This document shows positions 26,982-36,200 of a stretch of DNA of 64,000 bases, piece by piece. Position 1 is the stretch's first letter. The number at the start of each line of letters is the position of its first letter. The stretch comes from M269 sp964640795 (GTDB lineage Bacteria; Pseudomonadota; Gammaproteobacteria; Enterobacterales; Alteromonadaceae). The stretch is taken from NCBI GenBank assembly GCA_964640795.1, contig CAZXIN010000007.1:62001-126000 (forward strand), written 5' to 3'. The translations under genes were made by a program, and so were the position numbers. The notes under the pieces were generated by a model. It did no database searches. It was not told the DNA's origin and saw only the letters and a program-made list of their open reading frames with translations.

Positions 26982-27881
26982 TTAAGTACTCGATGCTTTG
27001 TTAATAGACTCAATGGCTGCATCTAATGCACTGTCAAATTCACTGTCCGACTGCTTGGCTGATATCCCTTCTGACAATGCACGAGAGAAGCTGGCTATCA
27101 TACCCTTGTTTGCTGCGAGCTTAGTATTGGCGACTTCCTGACTATAACCACCAGATAATGCAACAACTTTCACGACGTTAGGGTGCGCAATACATTCTGC
27201 ATAGAAGTTTGCTTCTTCGGGTAAAGTTAACTTCAACATAACCATTTGGTCGGCACCTAACGTATTAAGCTGTTCAAGCATGGCTTTCTTAAGTAGTGCC
27301 TCAGCTTCGGCTTTTGTTGTACTGTTAATATCTACTTCAGGTTCAATAATCGGTACTAAGCCTGCCGCAATAATCTGCTTACCAACAGAAAATTGCTGCT
27401 CAACAATAGCGTTAATACCAGCTTCGTTAGCACTTTTTACAACTGAACGCATTTTAGTACCAAAAACACCTTTGGTATTGGCTTGGGCGAGCAATGCATC
27501 CAAGTCAGGCATGGGTTTCATTAACTGCACACCATTTTCTTCATCAGCCAAACCTTTATCCACCTTAAGGAAAGGTACAACCTGTTTTTCTTGCCATAAG
27601 TAATGAGAGGTCGGTTTACCTTCGATCTCACGATTTAACGTATTCTCGAATAAGATGGCCCCTAAGACACGGCTACCGTCAAATACCTGGCTAGTGATAA
27701 TGCGTGTACGCATAGCATGCACCATGTCATACATTTCTTCATCACCATTGTATTCGGACTCTTCAACACCATAGAGTTTCAGCGCTTTCGGCGTACTGCC
27801 ACCACTTTGGTCCAACGCCGCGATAAAACCAGATTGGTTACGAACTTTATCAAGCATCAGTTGTTTGAGTTCGGATGTCAT
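26982..27881 (-). CDS. Fructose-bisphosphate aldolase, class I
   Basis: 299 residues. Family signatures are ALDQSGGSTPKALKLYGV (about 23-40), the Schiff-base lysine region MVMLKLTLPEEANFY and ALSGGYSQEVAN. Class I enzymes use a lysine imine and no metal, unlike the metal-dependent FbaA found in this gene position in E. coli. It splits fructose-1,6-bisphosphate in glycolysis and reverses in gluconeogenesis. The ATG at 27881, 8 bases after GGAG, is preferred to the TTG at 27887. It is the last gene of a tkt-epd-pgk-fba series on the minus strand. Confidence 0.92.
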   Translation of the reverse strand: MTSELKQLMLDKVRNQSGFIAALDQSGGSTPKALKLYGVEESEYNGDEEMYDMVHAMRTRIITSQVFDGSRVLGAILFENTLNREIEGKPTSHYLWQEKQVVPFLKVDKGLADEENGVQLMKPMPDLDALLAQANTKGVFGTKMRSVVKSANEAGINAIVEQQFSVGKQIIAAGLVPIIEPEVDINSTTKAEAEALLKKAMLEQLNTLGADQMVMLKLTLPEEANFYAECIAHPNVVKVVALSGGYSQEVANTKLAANKGMIASFSRALSEGISAKQSDSEFDSALDAAIESINKASST

Positions 27882-28004
27882 ATTCAATTCTCCGTTATGT
27901 GCAAAAACGTTTGTGTTTTATTGTAGGACCTGTTGTTCTTCGATGTGCGAACTTTATTCACTCTAAACGCATTTTTGAGCAAAACACTGACTTATAACCC
28001 CGTG

Positions 28005-29177
28005 TTAAGCGCGTTTACGCAGCATTTCAACTGCTGGTAACGTCTTCCCTTCTAAGAATTCCAAAAAGGCACCACCACCAGTCGAGATATACGAAATATC
28101 ATTCGCGAGATTATATTTATCAACTGCCGCTAATGTATCACCACCACCTGCAATAGAGAAGGCGTCACTCTCAGCAATCGCTAAGCCAAGCTGCTTGGTT
28201 CCTTCAGCAAATTGTTCAAATTCAAAGACACCTACAGGGCCATTCCAAACAATCGTACCCGCTTGTTTAATTAGTTTAACCAAAGCTTGTCTTGTCTCAG
28301 GGCCAATATCAAAAATCATATCCTGAGAGCCAACAGTATCAACAGGCTTCAATTCAGCTGGTGTTGTTTCAGAAAACTCACTACCAGTAACTACATCGGT
28401 GGGAATGGGAATATCACCGTTATTTGCTCTTGCCGCAGCTAATAGACGATTAGCTTCGTCTTTCAGGTCACTTTCAAACAATGACTTACCGACATCATGC
28501 CCCTGTGCAGCTATAAAGGTATTGGCGATGCCACCACCAACGATTAATTGATCCACTTTTGATGACAAACTATCCAATACGGTGAGTTTGGTCGAGACTT
28601 TAGAGCCTCCCACGATGGCAAGCAATGGCCGTTTGGGGTTATCTAGCGCTTTACCAAGTGCATCTAACTCTCCCGCTAACAAAGGCCCTGCACACGCTTG
28701 CGTTGCGTAAAGTCCAACGCCATGTGTTGATGCTTGCGCTCTGTGTGCGGTGCCGAAAGCATCCATCACGTAGACGTCACATAATGCAGCATATTGCTTC
28801 GACAACACTTCGTCATCTTTCTTCTCACCTACATTAAAACGCACATTTTCCAGCACAACCACTTCACCAGCTTCGACATCAACACCATCAAGGTAGTTTT
28901 TCTCCAATCGAACACTTTGCGTTAACGTCTCTGCAAGATAATCCACAACGGGCTTTAGCGAGAAAGCGTCATCATATTCACCTTCAATAGGCCGCCCCAA
29001 ATGAGACATCACCATAACTTTAGCGCCTTTTTCTAAGGCTAATTTGATGGTTGGCAGTGATGCTTTAATACGAGCATCAGATGTTACAACGCCGTCTTTC
29101 ACAGGTACATTGAGATCCTGACGAATTAACACGCGTTTTCCGGTTAAATCTAAATTTTGCATTGTTAAAATAGTCAT
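28005..29177 (-). CDS. pgk: Phosphoglycerate kinase
   Basis: 390 residues, normal length for bacteria (E. coli 387). The N-domain motif RVLIRQDLNVPVKDG and the nucleotide-binding C-domain motifs ALVGGSKVSTKL-like (LAIVGGSKVSTKLTVLD) and STGGGAFLEFLEGK are present. It transfers phosphate from 1,3-bisphosphoglycerate to ADP. GAAGGAAAG precedes the ATG. It lies 24 bases after epd and 123 bases before fba on the same strand. Confidence 0.97.
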   Translation of the reverse strand: MTILTMQNLDLTGKRVLIRQDLNVPVKDGVVTSDARIKASLPTIKLALEKGAKVMVMSHLGRPIEGEYDDAFSLKPVVDYLAETLTQSVRLEKNYLDGVDVEAGEVVVLENVRFNVGEKKDDEVLSKQYAALCDVYVMDAFGTAHRAQASTHGVGLYATQACAGPLLAGELDALGKALDNPKRPLLAIVGGSKVSTKLTVLDSLSSKVDQLIVGGGIANTFIAAQGHDVGKSLFESDLKDEANRLLAAARANNGDIPIPTDVVTGSEFSETTPAELKPVDTVGSQDMIFDIGPETRQALVKLIKQAGTIVWNGPVGVFEFEQFAEGTKQLGLAIAESDAFSIAGGGDTLAAVDKYNLANDISYISTGGGAFLEFLEGKTLPAVEMLRKRA

Positions 29178-29201
29178 GAGCTTTCCTTCAAATTAATCTG
29201 T

Positions 29202-30212
29202 TTATTTTACGCCATGCATCACGAGTGCAGTATCCAACATACGATTGGCGAACCCCCACTCGTTGTCACACCACACAAGGGTTTTCACTAGCTGCTTATG
29301 GCTTACACGCGTTTGTGTGCCATCGACGATACAAGAGTGTGGGTCGTGATTAAAATCAACAGACACCAAGTGCTCTTCGGTATAACCCAAAATACCTTCC
29401 AGTCGCCCATGTTGCGCCTGCTTTATCGCTTTATTCACATCATCGATAGAAACCTGCTCACTGATAGTCACACTCAAATCCATTGCAGTGACATTGACCG
29501 TCGGCACTCGCACAGCGATGGCTTCAAACTTACCAGCAAACTTGGGCATAATACGTTCGATACCCCGCGCTAATTTAGTATCAACGGGGATAATAGATTG
29601 GCTAGCGGCTCTGGTGAGTCGCAAGTTTGTATTGTAGGCATCTATCACTTGTTGATCGTGCATTGATGAATGAATAGTGGTGATAGTGCCACTTTCTACC
29701 CCGAAGGCGTCATCCAACGCTTTAATCACGGGAACAATACAATTTGTCGTACATGACCCACAAGACACAATTCTCTCATTGCCATCAAGCAAGTCATCAT
29801 TAATACCAAAGATAACGGTCGCATCCATGTCAGACTGACAAGGTTGCGAGAAAAGTACCTTCGCAGCGCCTTGCTTCAGATGCAACTCACCGGACTCTCT
29901 CGTGTTGTTGATGCCAGTGCATTCAAGTACGAGATCTATGTCCAGATCCTTCCAAGGCAGTTGCTCTACCTCATCGTAGTGCAACAAGGCAATATCATCA
30001 CCTGCGACATTAAGGCCTTTATCGTTAAGCTCAACGGAATAAGCAAAACGACCATGCGTTGTATCATATTTAAGGAGGTGAGCTATGCCTTCAGGCTCTG
30101 CTAGTTCGTTAATTGCAACGATTTGAATATGTTGGTTACGGCCGGTCTCGTATAACGCACGTAAAATACTGCGCCCTATTCTTCCGAAGCCATTAATGGC
30201 AACTCTCAACAT
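29202..30212 (-). CDS. epd: Erythrose-4-phosphate dehydrogenase
   Basis: 336 residues of the GAPDH superfamily. The NAD fold opens VAINGFGRIGRSILRALYE; the active-site cysteine is in SCGSCTTNC. VAINELAEPEGIAHLLKYDTTHGRF and SSMHDQQVIDAYN follow E. coli Epd rather than GapA, and epd-pgk adjacency supports this. Epd oxidises erythrose-4-phosphate toward pyridoxal phosphate synthesis. If no other GAPDH exists in this genome it might also act in glycolysis, which cannot be judged here. Confidence 0.9.
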   Translation of the reverse strand: MLRVAINGFGRIGRSILRALYETGRNQHIQIVAINELAEPEGIAHLLKYDTTHGRFAYSVELNDKGLNVAGDDIALLHYDEVEQLPWKDLDIDLVLECTGINNTRESGELHLKQGAAKVLFSQPCQSDMDATVIFGINDDLLDGNERIVSCGSCTTNCIVPVIKALDDAFGVESGTITTIHSSMHDQQVIDAYNTNLRLTRAASQSIIPVDTKLARGIERIMPKFAGKFEAIAVRVPTVNVTAMDLSVTISEQVSIDDVNKAIKQAQHGRLEGILGYTEEHLVSVDFNHDPHSCIVDGTQTRVSHKQLVKTLVWCDNEWGFANRMLDTALVMHGVK

Positions 30213-30299
30213 GGCATTCTACTCAGCATCGCGCACACTTTATGCCCAATGCCACTCGGTGTGCATGGGACATAGTGCGCGCTCATTATTTTCGCTCGT

Positions 30300-32297
30300 T
30301 TAAGCGATTAAAGATTCCGCAGCTTCAACAACAGCATCTGTTGTGATGCCGAAGAGCTTGAACAGCTCACCTGCAGGCGCAGATTCACCAAAAGTATCCA
30401 TACCAATTATCTTGCCGCTCAAGCCAACATATTTGTACCAGTAGTCACGAATACCAGCTTCCACAGCTACACGATTAGTAATAGCGCTAGGCAGTACAGA
30501 TTGCTTGTATCCTTCATCTTGTAAATCAAATACGTCGGTACTTGGCATGGAAACAACACGCACTTTGTTGCCGTTCTCTGTCAAACGTTCAAAAGCTTCA
30601 ACAGCCAGTTGTACTTCAGACCCTGTTGCAATCAAGATCACGTCAGGTGTTCCTTCGCAATCTTTTAGTACATAGCCGCCACGAGCAACATTCGCTAGCT
30701 GTTCAGCATTACGATCTTGTTGCGGTAAACCTTGGCGAGTAAAAATCAAACAGCTTGGTCCTGTCAGGTTCTCTACTGCAGATTTCCAAGCGACAGCAGA
30801 TTCTACTTGATCACATGGACGCCAGTTTTGCAAGTTAGGCGTTAAACGTAACGCGGCTGTTTGTTCGACAGCTTGGTGAGTTGGACCGTCTTCTCCTAAA
30901 CCAATAGAGTCATGGGTGTACACAAAGATGCTAGGTTGCTTCATAATCGCAGCCATTCGTACCGCATTACGTGCATATTCCATAAACATAAGGAAAGTCG
31001 CGCCGTAAGGGCGGAAGCCGCCATGCAATACCATGCCATTCATGATAGCGGACATGGCAAATTCACGTACCCCGTAATAAACATAGTTACCGCTAGCATC
31101 TTCATTAGTCACGCCTTTACTACCAGACCAGATAGTAAGGTTTGATCCGGCTAAATCAGCAGACCCTCCCATCAATTCTGGCAACAACGGGCCGAAAGCT
31201 TCAAGTGAGTTTTGTGATGCTTTACGTGTAGCAATGTTTTGTGGATTATTTTGCAAGTCTTGAACAATAGCTTGCGAACGTTCTGCCCAATCTGAAGGCA
31301 GCTCGCCAGCAACTCGGCGTTTATATTCTGATGCAAGTTCAGGGTGTTGTTCTGCGTAGGCTGCAAACAGCTGATCCCAACTCTCTTCTAATTCAGCTCC
31401 CTGTTGTTTATTGTCCCAACCTGCATAGATATCGTCTGGTACAACAAATGCTGGGTGGGTCCAACCCAGTTTTTCACGGGTTAATGCAATTTCTTCAGCG
31501 CCAAGCGGTGCACCGTGACATGATTCAGTTCCTTCTTTATTAGGAGAACCAAAACCGATCGTTGTTCTACAGCAAATCAAAGTTGGCTTACCCGTCTCTG
31601 CTTTCGCTTGCTCAACCGCCTTAGCAATCTGCTCTGGATCGTGACCGTCTATGTCTCTAATAACATGCCAGCCATATGATTCAAAGCGCATACCAGTATC
31701 ATCGGTAAACCAGCCTTCGACTTCACCATCGATAGAGATACCGTTGTCATCCCAAAACGCGACTAGCTTACCTAAGCCTAACGTGCCTGCCAAAGAGCAT
31801 GCTTCGTGAGAGATACCTTCCATCAAGCAGCCATCACCCATAAAGACGTAAGTGAAGTGATCAACAATTGGAAAGTCTTTTTGGTTAAATTGCGCTGCCA
31901 ATGACTTTTCTGCCAAAGCCATGCCCACACCATTAGTGATCCCTTGCCCTAGAGGCCCCGTTGTCGTTTCAACACCTGGTGCATAGCCGTACTCTGGGTG
32001 CCCTGGTGTTTTCGAGTGCAATTGACGGAAGTTCTTTAATTCTTCAATCGGTAATTCGTAGCCCGTTAAGTGCAGCAACGAATAAAGCAGCATAGAACCA
32101 TGACCATTGGATAATACAAATCGATCACGATTCGACCAGTCAGGGTTTTGTGGGTTATGGCGCATAAAATCGCCCCATACAACTTGCGCAATATCAGCCA
32201 TACCCATGGGAGCTCCCGGGTGGCCCGATTTGGCCTGTTGAACTGCGTCCATACTTAATGCACGGATGGCATTGGCGAGTTCTCTACGTGACGGCAT
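30300..32297 (-). CDS. tkt: Transketolase
   Basis: 665 residues (E. coli TktA 663). The thiamine-diphosphate-binding motif GDGCLMEGISHEACSLAGTLGLGKLVAFWDDN region is intact (residues about 155-186), as are SGHPGAPMGMAD near the N-terminus, GPTHQAVEQ and the transketolase signature of the pyrimidine domain. It exchanges two-carbon units between sugar phosphates in the pentose phosphate pathway, needing Mg and TPP. AGGAGA lies ahead of the ATG. It starts the tkt-epd-pgk-fba series and is divergent from metK. Confidence 0.97.
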   Translation of the reverse strand: MPSRRELANAIRALSMDAVQQAKSGHPGAPMGMADIAQVVWGDFMRHNPQNPDWSNRDRFVLSNGHGSMLLYSLLHLTGYELPIEELKNFRQLHSKTPGHPEYGYAPGVETTTGPLGQGITNGVGMALAEKSLAAQFNQKDFPIVDHFTYVFMGDGCLMEGISHEACSLAGTLGLGKLVAFWDDNGISIDGEVEGWFTDDTGMRFESYGWHVIRDIDGHDPEQIAKAVEQAKAETGKPTLICCRTTIGFGSPNKEGTESCHGAPLGAEEIALTREKLGWTHPAFVVPDDIYAGWDNKQQGAELEESWDQLFAAYAEQHPELASEYKRRVAGELPSDWAERSQAIVQDLQNNPQNIATRKASQNSLEAFGPLLPELMGGSADLAGSNLTIWSGSKGVTNEDASGNYVYYGVREFAMSAIMNGMVLHGGFRPYGATFLMFMEYARNAVRMAAIMKQPSIFVYTHDSIGLGEDGPTHQAVEQTAALRLTPNLQNWRPCDQVESAVAWKSAVENLTGPSCLIFTRQGLPQQDRNAEQLANVARGGYVLKDCEGTPDVILIATGSEVQLAVEAFERLTENGNKVRVVSMPSTDVFDLQDEGYKQSVLPSAITNRVAVEAGIRDYWYKYVGLSGKIIGMDTFGESAPAGELFKLFGITTDAVVEAAESLIA

Positions 32298-32472
32298 AAT
32301 TTCTCCTGACTGTGGGTCTTTTGCTGCAACACAATTATCTGTGTTTTCTAATTGGCTTATCGCTTGGAATCTTTGATGAGATTATTGACGAATAAAATTG
32401 GATGCATATTTTGGCTTAGGCGAGTCTTAACTTCAATGCAAAAAGAACAAATAAGTTTACACTCTCAACAAA

Positions 32473-32504
32473 AGCCGTTTAGACGTCTAGAAGTAAAGAC
32501 TGGT
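32473..32504 (+). promoter_or_regulatory. Tandem MetJ boxes upstream of metK
   Basis: Four contiguous 8-bp units compared with the met box AGACGTCT: AGCCGTTT (32473, 6/8), AGACGTCT (32481, 8/8), AGAAGTAA (32489, 5/8), AGACTGGT (32497, 5/8). MetJ with S-adenosylmethionine binds such tandem repeats cooperatively. The array ends 16 bases before a TATAAT (32521-32526) and covers the -35 position, so binding should block transcription of metK. Confidence 0.8.
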
Positions 32505-32526
32505 ATTTATTTATGTTTCGTATAAT
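32498..32526 (+). promoter_or_regulatory. Probable metK promoter
   Basis: A consensus -10 TATAAT at 32521-32526 lies 68 bases before the metK ATG. The -35 position (32498-32503, GACTGG) is poor and lies inside the MetJ array, as expected of a strongly regulated met promoter. Confidence 0.6.
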
Positions 32527-32593
32527 ATAAGCTTCATAGCACTTTACACAGAATAAGTGACCGCCTAATCACCCTTTACCAGAAGGAAAGCCA

Positions 32594-33739
32594 ATGAGTA
32601 GAAGTTTATTTACCTCGGAGTCGGTATCAGAAGGACATCCGGACAAAATTGCTGACCAGATATCTGATGCAGTTCTTGATGCAATATTGGAACAAGATCC
32701 CAAAGCTCGTGTTGCCTGCGAGTCTTTCGTTAAAACAGGTATGGTCTTAGTCGGCGGTGAAGTCACAACCAGCGCTTGGGTTGATATCGAAGAACTGACA
32801 AGAAAAACAATACGTGAAATCGGCTACACCCACTCCGATATGGGTTTTGATGCAGATTCTTGTGCTGTTTTAAATGCGATCGGTAAACAATCACCGGACA
32901 TTAACCAAGGCGTTGATCGAAGCAGACCTGAAGAACAAGGTGCCGGAGATCAAGGCCTCATGTTCGGCTATGCGTCGAATGAAACTGATGTTTTAATGCC
33001 TGCACCTATTACTTATTCGCATCGCTTAGTGGAACGTCAAGCGCAAGTTAGAAAAGACGGTACATTACCTTGGTTAAGACCAGATGCTAAAAGCCAAGTA
33101 ACCTTTGTTTATGAGAATGGCAAGCCTGTCGGCATCGATGCAGTCGTGCTGTCTACACAGCATAGTGATGACATATCAACGGAGGAGTTACGCCACAGCG
33201 TGATGCAGGAAATCATTAAACCTGTTCTACCTGAAAAATGGCTAAGTGAGAGTACACAATACTTCATTAATCCAACAGGTCGTTTTGTTATTGGCGGACC
33301 AATGGGCGACTGTGGTTTGACAGGACGTAAGATCATTGTTGATACATACGGTGGCATGGCTCGTCATGGCGGTGGTGCGTTTTCAGGAAAAGACCCCTCT
33401 AAAGTTGATCGTTCTGCAGCATACGCTGGCCGCTATGTTGCCAAAAACATTGTTGCAGCCGGTTTAGCTGAGCGTTGTGAAATTCAGATTTCTTACGCTA
33501 TTGGCGTGGCAGAACCTACATCTATTAATGTAGAGACTTTTGGTACAGGCAAGTTAGACAACAATAAGCTCACTGATTTGGTCAGAGAGCATTTCGACTT
33601 AAGACCTTATGGGTTAATCAAAATGCTCGACTTAGAAAAACCAATTTACCAACAGACAGCAGCTTATGGCCACTTTGGAAGAGAAAACTTTCCTTGGGAA
33701 GCCACAGACAAAGCAGAGTTGTTAAAACAAGCACTCTAG
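32594..33739 (+). CDS. metK: S-adenosylmethionine synthetase
   Basis: 381 residues (E. coli 384). Signatures LFTSESVSEGHPDKIADQISDA at the N-terminus, GAGDQGLMFGYA and GGGAFSGKDPSKVDRSAAYA are intact. It makes S-adenosylmethionine from methionine and ATP as a tetramer. AGAAGGAAA lies 6 bases before the ATG. The upstream region holds tandem MetJ boxes overlapping the promoter, so methionine/SAM repression is predicted. Confidence 0.98.
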   Translation: MSRSLFTSESVSEGHPDKIADQISDAVLDAILEQDPKARVACESFVKTGMVLVGGEVTTSAWVDIEELTRKTIREIGYTHSDMGFDADSCAVLNAIGKQSPDINQGVDRSRPEEQGAGDQGLMFGYASNETDVLMPAPITYSHRLVERQAQVRKDGTLPWLRPDAKSQVTFVYENGKPVGIDAVVLSTQHSDDISTEELRHSVMQEIIKPVLPEKWLSESTQYFINPTGRFVIGGPMGDCGLTGRKIIVDTYGGMARHGGGAFSGKDPSKVDRSAAYAGRYVAKNIVAAGLAERCEIQISYAIGVAEPTSINVETFGTGKLDNNKLTDLVREHFDLRPYGLIKMLDLEKPIYQQTAAYGHFGRENFPWEATDKAELLKQAL

Positions 33740-33761
33740 GGCTTATTTTAATATCTTATAG

Positions 33762-33786
33762 AAGCCAGCGCCTGCTGGCTTTTTTA
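33762..33786 (+). terminator. Rho-independent terminator of metK
   Basis: AAGCCAGC / GCTGGCTT stem (33762-33769 and 33774-33781) with loop GCCT followed by a T run, 23 bases after the metK stop. Confidence 0.9.
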
Positions 33787-33839
33787 TCATCCTTTAGACA
33801 GTTATAATCATATTCACCGATCTCGATTCGAACCAAACT

Positions 33840-34631
33840 ATGACGATTAAAAAAAGTGCACTTCTTCTATTTACTGCCCTTACTATTTCCTCTTGCAGCA
33901 CATCGCCAACAGGAAGGAGTCAAATAAAGTTCTTTCCAAAGGATCAGTTAAATGAGATGGGTGTACAAGCTTTTGATCAGTTGAAGAAAGATCAAAAGAT
34001 TTCCACAAAGCGCATCGACAATAGCTTTGTACAATGTGTTGCTAACCGCATTACAGCACAGGTCCCTAAGACAGATTTTAATGGCCAATGGGAAGTCGTC
34101 GTTTTTGATGAACCACAAATCAACGCCTTTGCACTGCCAGGTGGCAAAATTGGTGTTTACAAAGGCTTACTTAACGTCACCGAAAATCAACATCAACTAG
34201 CCGCGGTTATTGGACATGAAGTGGGTCATGTTATTGCTGAGCATGGCAATCAACGGATGAGTAGCAATACACTTATTAGTGCAGGCTTACAAGTCACCAA
34301 CGTCATTTTACAAACAAAGCAAGTAGCTAATAATCAACAACTTATGAGTGCTCTAGGCTTGGGTACTCAAGTAGGCCTTCAGCTACCTTTTGGCAGAGCA
34401 CATGAATCTGAAGCAGACGAAATAGGTTTAGATTTGATGGCAGAAGCAGGCTTTGATCCCAAAGAATCTGTCAAGCTCTGGCAAAACATGGAAAAAGCGA
34501 GCGGCGGTCCCAAACAACCTGAATTGTTATCAACACACCCTCATCCTTCAACAAGAATAGAACAATTGCAGCTTCACATGACCAAAGCCAATGCTATATA
34601 TAGGCGAAGTGCACAACGTCCGAATTGTTAA
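33840..34631 (+). CDS. M48-family metallopeptidase, lipoprotein
   Basis: 263 residues. N-terminal lipoprotein signal with lipobox ISSC (Cys20). The zinc motif is IGHEVGHVIAEHG (HExxH), with the third ligand expected in the downstream HESEADEIGLDL. This is the Oma1/LoiP-like periplasmic group that degrades misfolded envelope proteins. Two other features support it: the STHPHPSTRIEQL ending typical of the family and the short length without C-terminal TPRs, which separates it from BepA. It follows the metK terminator and converges with mscS. Confidence 0.9.
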   Translation: MTIKKSALLLFTALTISSCSTSPTGRSQIKFFPKDQLNEMGVQAFDQLKKDQKISTKRIDNSFVQCVANRITAQVPKTDFNGQWEVVVFDEPQINAFALPGGKIGVYKGLLNVTENQHQLAAVIGHEVGHVIAEHGNQRMSSNTLISAGLQVTNVILQTKQVANNQQLMSALGLGTQVGLQLPFGRAHESEADEIGLDLMAEAGFDPKESVKLWQNMEKASGGPKQPELLSTHPHPSTRIEQLQLHMTKANAIYRRSAQRPNC

Positions 34632-34641
34632 GCCTAGGAAG

Positions 34642-34659
34642 GGAGGCCTCGTGGCCTCC
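34642..34659. terminator. GC-rich hairpin between convergent genes
   Basis: GGAGGCC (34642-34648) and GGCCTCC (34653-34659) with loop TCGT, between the M48 gene and the convergent mscS gene. It has no T-tract, but position and stability suggest a shared terminator. Confidence 0.6.
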
Positions 34660-34669
34660 AATAGTTGGC

Positions 34670-35497
34670 TTATTCTGAATGATCTTCTTTGTGCAAGTGC
34701 ACATCCATTTGAGGGAAAGGAATAGATATCCCTTCATCGTCAAAACGAAGCTTAACGGCTTCGGTAAAATCAAACATCACTCCCCAATAATCTCCTGATT
34801 TAACCCAAGGCCTCACGACAAAATTTACACTGCTGTCACCTAACTCCGAAACCGCTACTTGTGGTGCGGGATCGCTCAAAATACGCTCATCTTCCGACAC
34901 CATATCTTCCAATAGCTTTTTGGCTTTACGTAAATCATCGTTATAACCGATCCCAAAAACCATATCGACACGCCGTGTATCCTTTGCAGAATAATTCACA
35001 ATATTGCCGCCATAGATATTGCCATTAGGTACAAGAATTAATTTATTATCTGGCGTCAAAATAGTGGTTGTAAAAATGCTGATGCTCTTCACTGAACCAG
35101 ATGTCCCACCCGCTTCAACATAATCACCAGACTTAAAAGGGCGGAAGATTAATAGCATAACGCCCGATGCAAAGTTTTGCAGTGAACCTTGCAACGATAG
35201 TCCAATGGCTAAACCAGCAGCCGCTAAAATAGCAGCAAACGATGTTGTATTCACACCGAGTCTATCTAACGCAGCTATCACAACAAAAACAGTCAATACA
35301 GCACTTACAATTGCTTTCACGAAGTCGATTAGCATCGCATCGTACTTTGATTTAGCCAACAGTTTGCCTAAGCCACTCACGACCAGACCAACCACCATTC
35401 GACCAAGGATAAAAATGACCAACGCCATCACGATATTGATCCCCCAAGGGATCACATACAGGTCTATCATTTCTGATATTTTTTCAGGTTCAAACAT
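34670..35497 (-). CDS. mscS: Small-conductance mechanosensitive channel
   Basis: 275 residues with three membrane segments (about 20-42, 60-80, 85-110). The pore helix region is AAAGLAIGLSLQGSLQNFASGVMLLIFRPFKSGDYVEAGGTSGSV, as in E. coli MscS (286 residues), and the C-terminal vestibule ends with the FPQMDVHL motif. It opens under membrane tension to release solutes on hypo-osmotic shock. The ATG at 35497 has GGAA 7 bases upstream; an in-frame ATG at 35509 has none. Confidence 0.93.
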   Translation of the reverse strand: MFEPEKISEMIDLYVIPWGINIVMALVIFILGRMVVGLVVSGLGKLLAKSKYDAMLIDFVKAIVSAVLTVFVVIAALDRLGVNTTSFAAILAAAGLAIGLSLQGSLQNFASGVMLLIFRPFKSGDYVEAGGTSGSVKSISIFTTTILTPDNKLILVPNGNIYGGNIVNYSAKDTRRVDMVFGIGYNDDLRKAKKLLEDMVSEDERILSDPAPQVAVSELGDSSVNFVVRPWVKSGDYWGVMFDFTEAVKLRFDDEGISIPFPQMDVHLHKEDHSE

Positions 35498-35786
35498 AGC
35501 TATTTCCATTTAATAAATTGATATTGTTTATTTTTATTAGAGACTTATAACTCACAAATTGACGTTTTTTTTATTTTGTGAAGTATAAAAACAACGAATG
35601 CTTCACCGAGCAATTGATGAAGTTAATTTAATCATACATAAGCCTAAATTTAATACAACGACTCATCCATAAGTCGCTTTGAAGAGACACTAGACATTAG
35701 TTGTAAGCCTTTGACCACGGGGCAGGTAAGAAAAAGACACTGTTAGAAAAAAGTGATAAAAAACGGAGAAAAATCACGCTTTATTC

Positions 35787-35815
35787 TTGACGTATATCTG
35801 ATATTTCGCGAAAAT
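35787..35815 (+). promoter_or_regulatory. Candidate promoter of the small membrane peptide gene
   Basis: TTGACG (35787-35792) and GAAAAT (35810-35815) with a 17-base spacer, about 64 bases before the small gene's ATG. Confidence 0.45.
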
Positions 35816-35878
35816 CACAAGCCTAAACATTCGGCTATTTATGATGATTAGTCGTCAATTTTTTAAGGACACAAAAAT

Positions 35879-35992
35879 ATGTTTTTAGCAGGCTTATTGT
35901 TTTTCATTGTTTTCGGTTTACTCATCTTTTCACTAAGCAATGATACAGGCAAAAACTCAAAGTCTTACCGTGGCCTAAATGTTCAGAAATAA
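35879..35992 (+). CDS. 37-residue single-pass membrane peptide, unknown
   Basis: Begins MFLAGLLFFIVFGLLIFSL, one continuous hydrophobic helix (residues 1-19), followed by a short polar, basic tail (residues 20-37, with K25, K28, R31, K37). AAGGA lies 9 bases before the ATG, a TTGACG/GAAAAT promoter candidate about 65 bases further up, and a strong rho-independent terminator 66 bases after the stop. These together make a complete small transcription unit. No family recognised; small membrane peptides of this kind often bind transporters or sensors. It lies ahead of an Nramp-family transporter but is separated from it by the terminator. Confidence 0.6.
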   Translation: MFLAGLLFFIVFGLLIFSLSNDTGKNSKSYRGLNVQK

Positions 35993-36057
35993 GAAAATAC
36001 TTATAACCTACATTTAATCTCCATTATTTAGTTTTTTCTAAATGCACATTTTCAGGA

Positions 36058-36081
36058 CCCAGCACTATTGCTGGGTTTTTT
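36058..36081 (+). terminator. Strong rho-independent terminator after the small peptide gene
   Basis: CCCAGCA / TGCTGGG stem (36058-36064, 36069-36075) with loop CTAT and a run of six T. Confidence 0.9.
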
Positions 36082-36128
36082 ATTGGTTTGCGTTTTCACT
36101 GTACTTATACCAATTAAATCAGCACCCC

Positions 36129-36156
36129 TTGACGCATTACATTTATTGAATTTAAT
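36129..36156 (+). promoter_or_regulatory. Candidate promoter of the Nramp-family gene
   Basis: TTGACG (36129-36134) and TTTAAT (36151-36156), each five of six to consensus, with a 16-base spacer; 45 bases before the ATG. Confidence 0.5.
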
Positions 36157-36200
36157 TGTTAGTCTACAAATAACATATCCAATCACGATCAACTATTTCT

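Noticed and set aside
32298..32593. SAM riboswitch ahead of metK
   Set aside because: The leader after the TATAAT is only about 60 bases and shows no conserved SAM-riboswitch core; MetJ boxes explain the control better.
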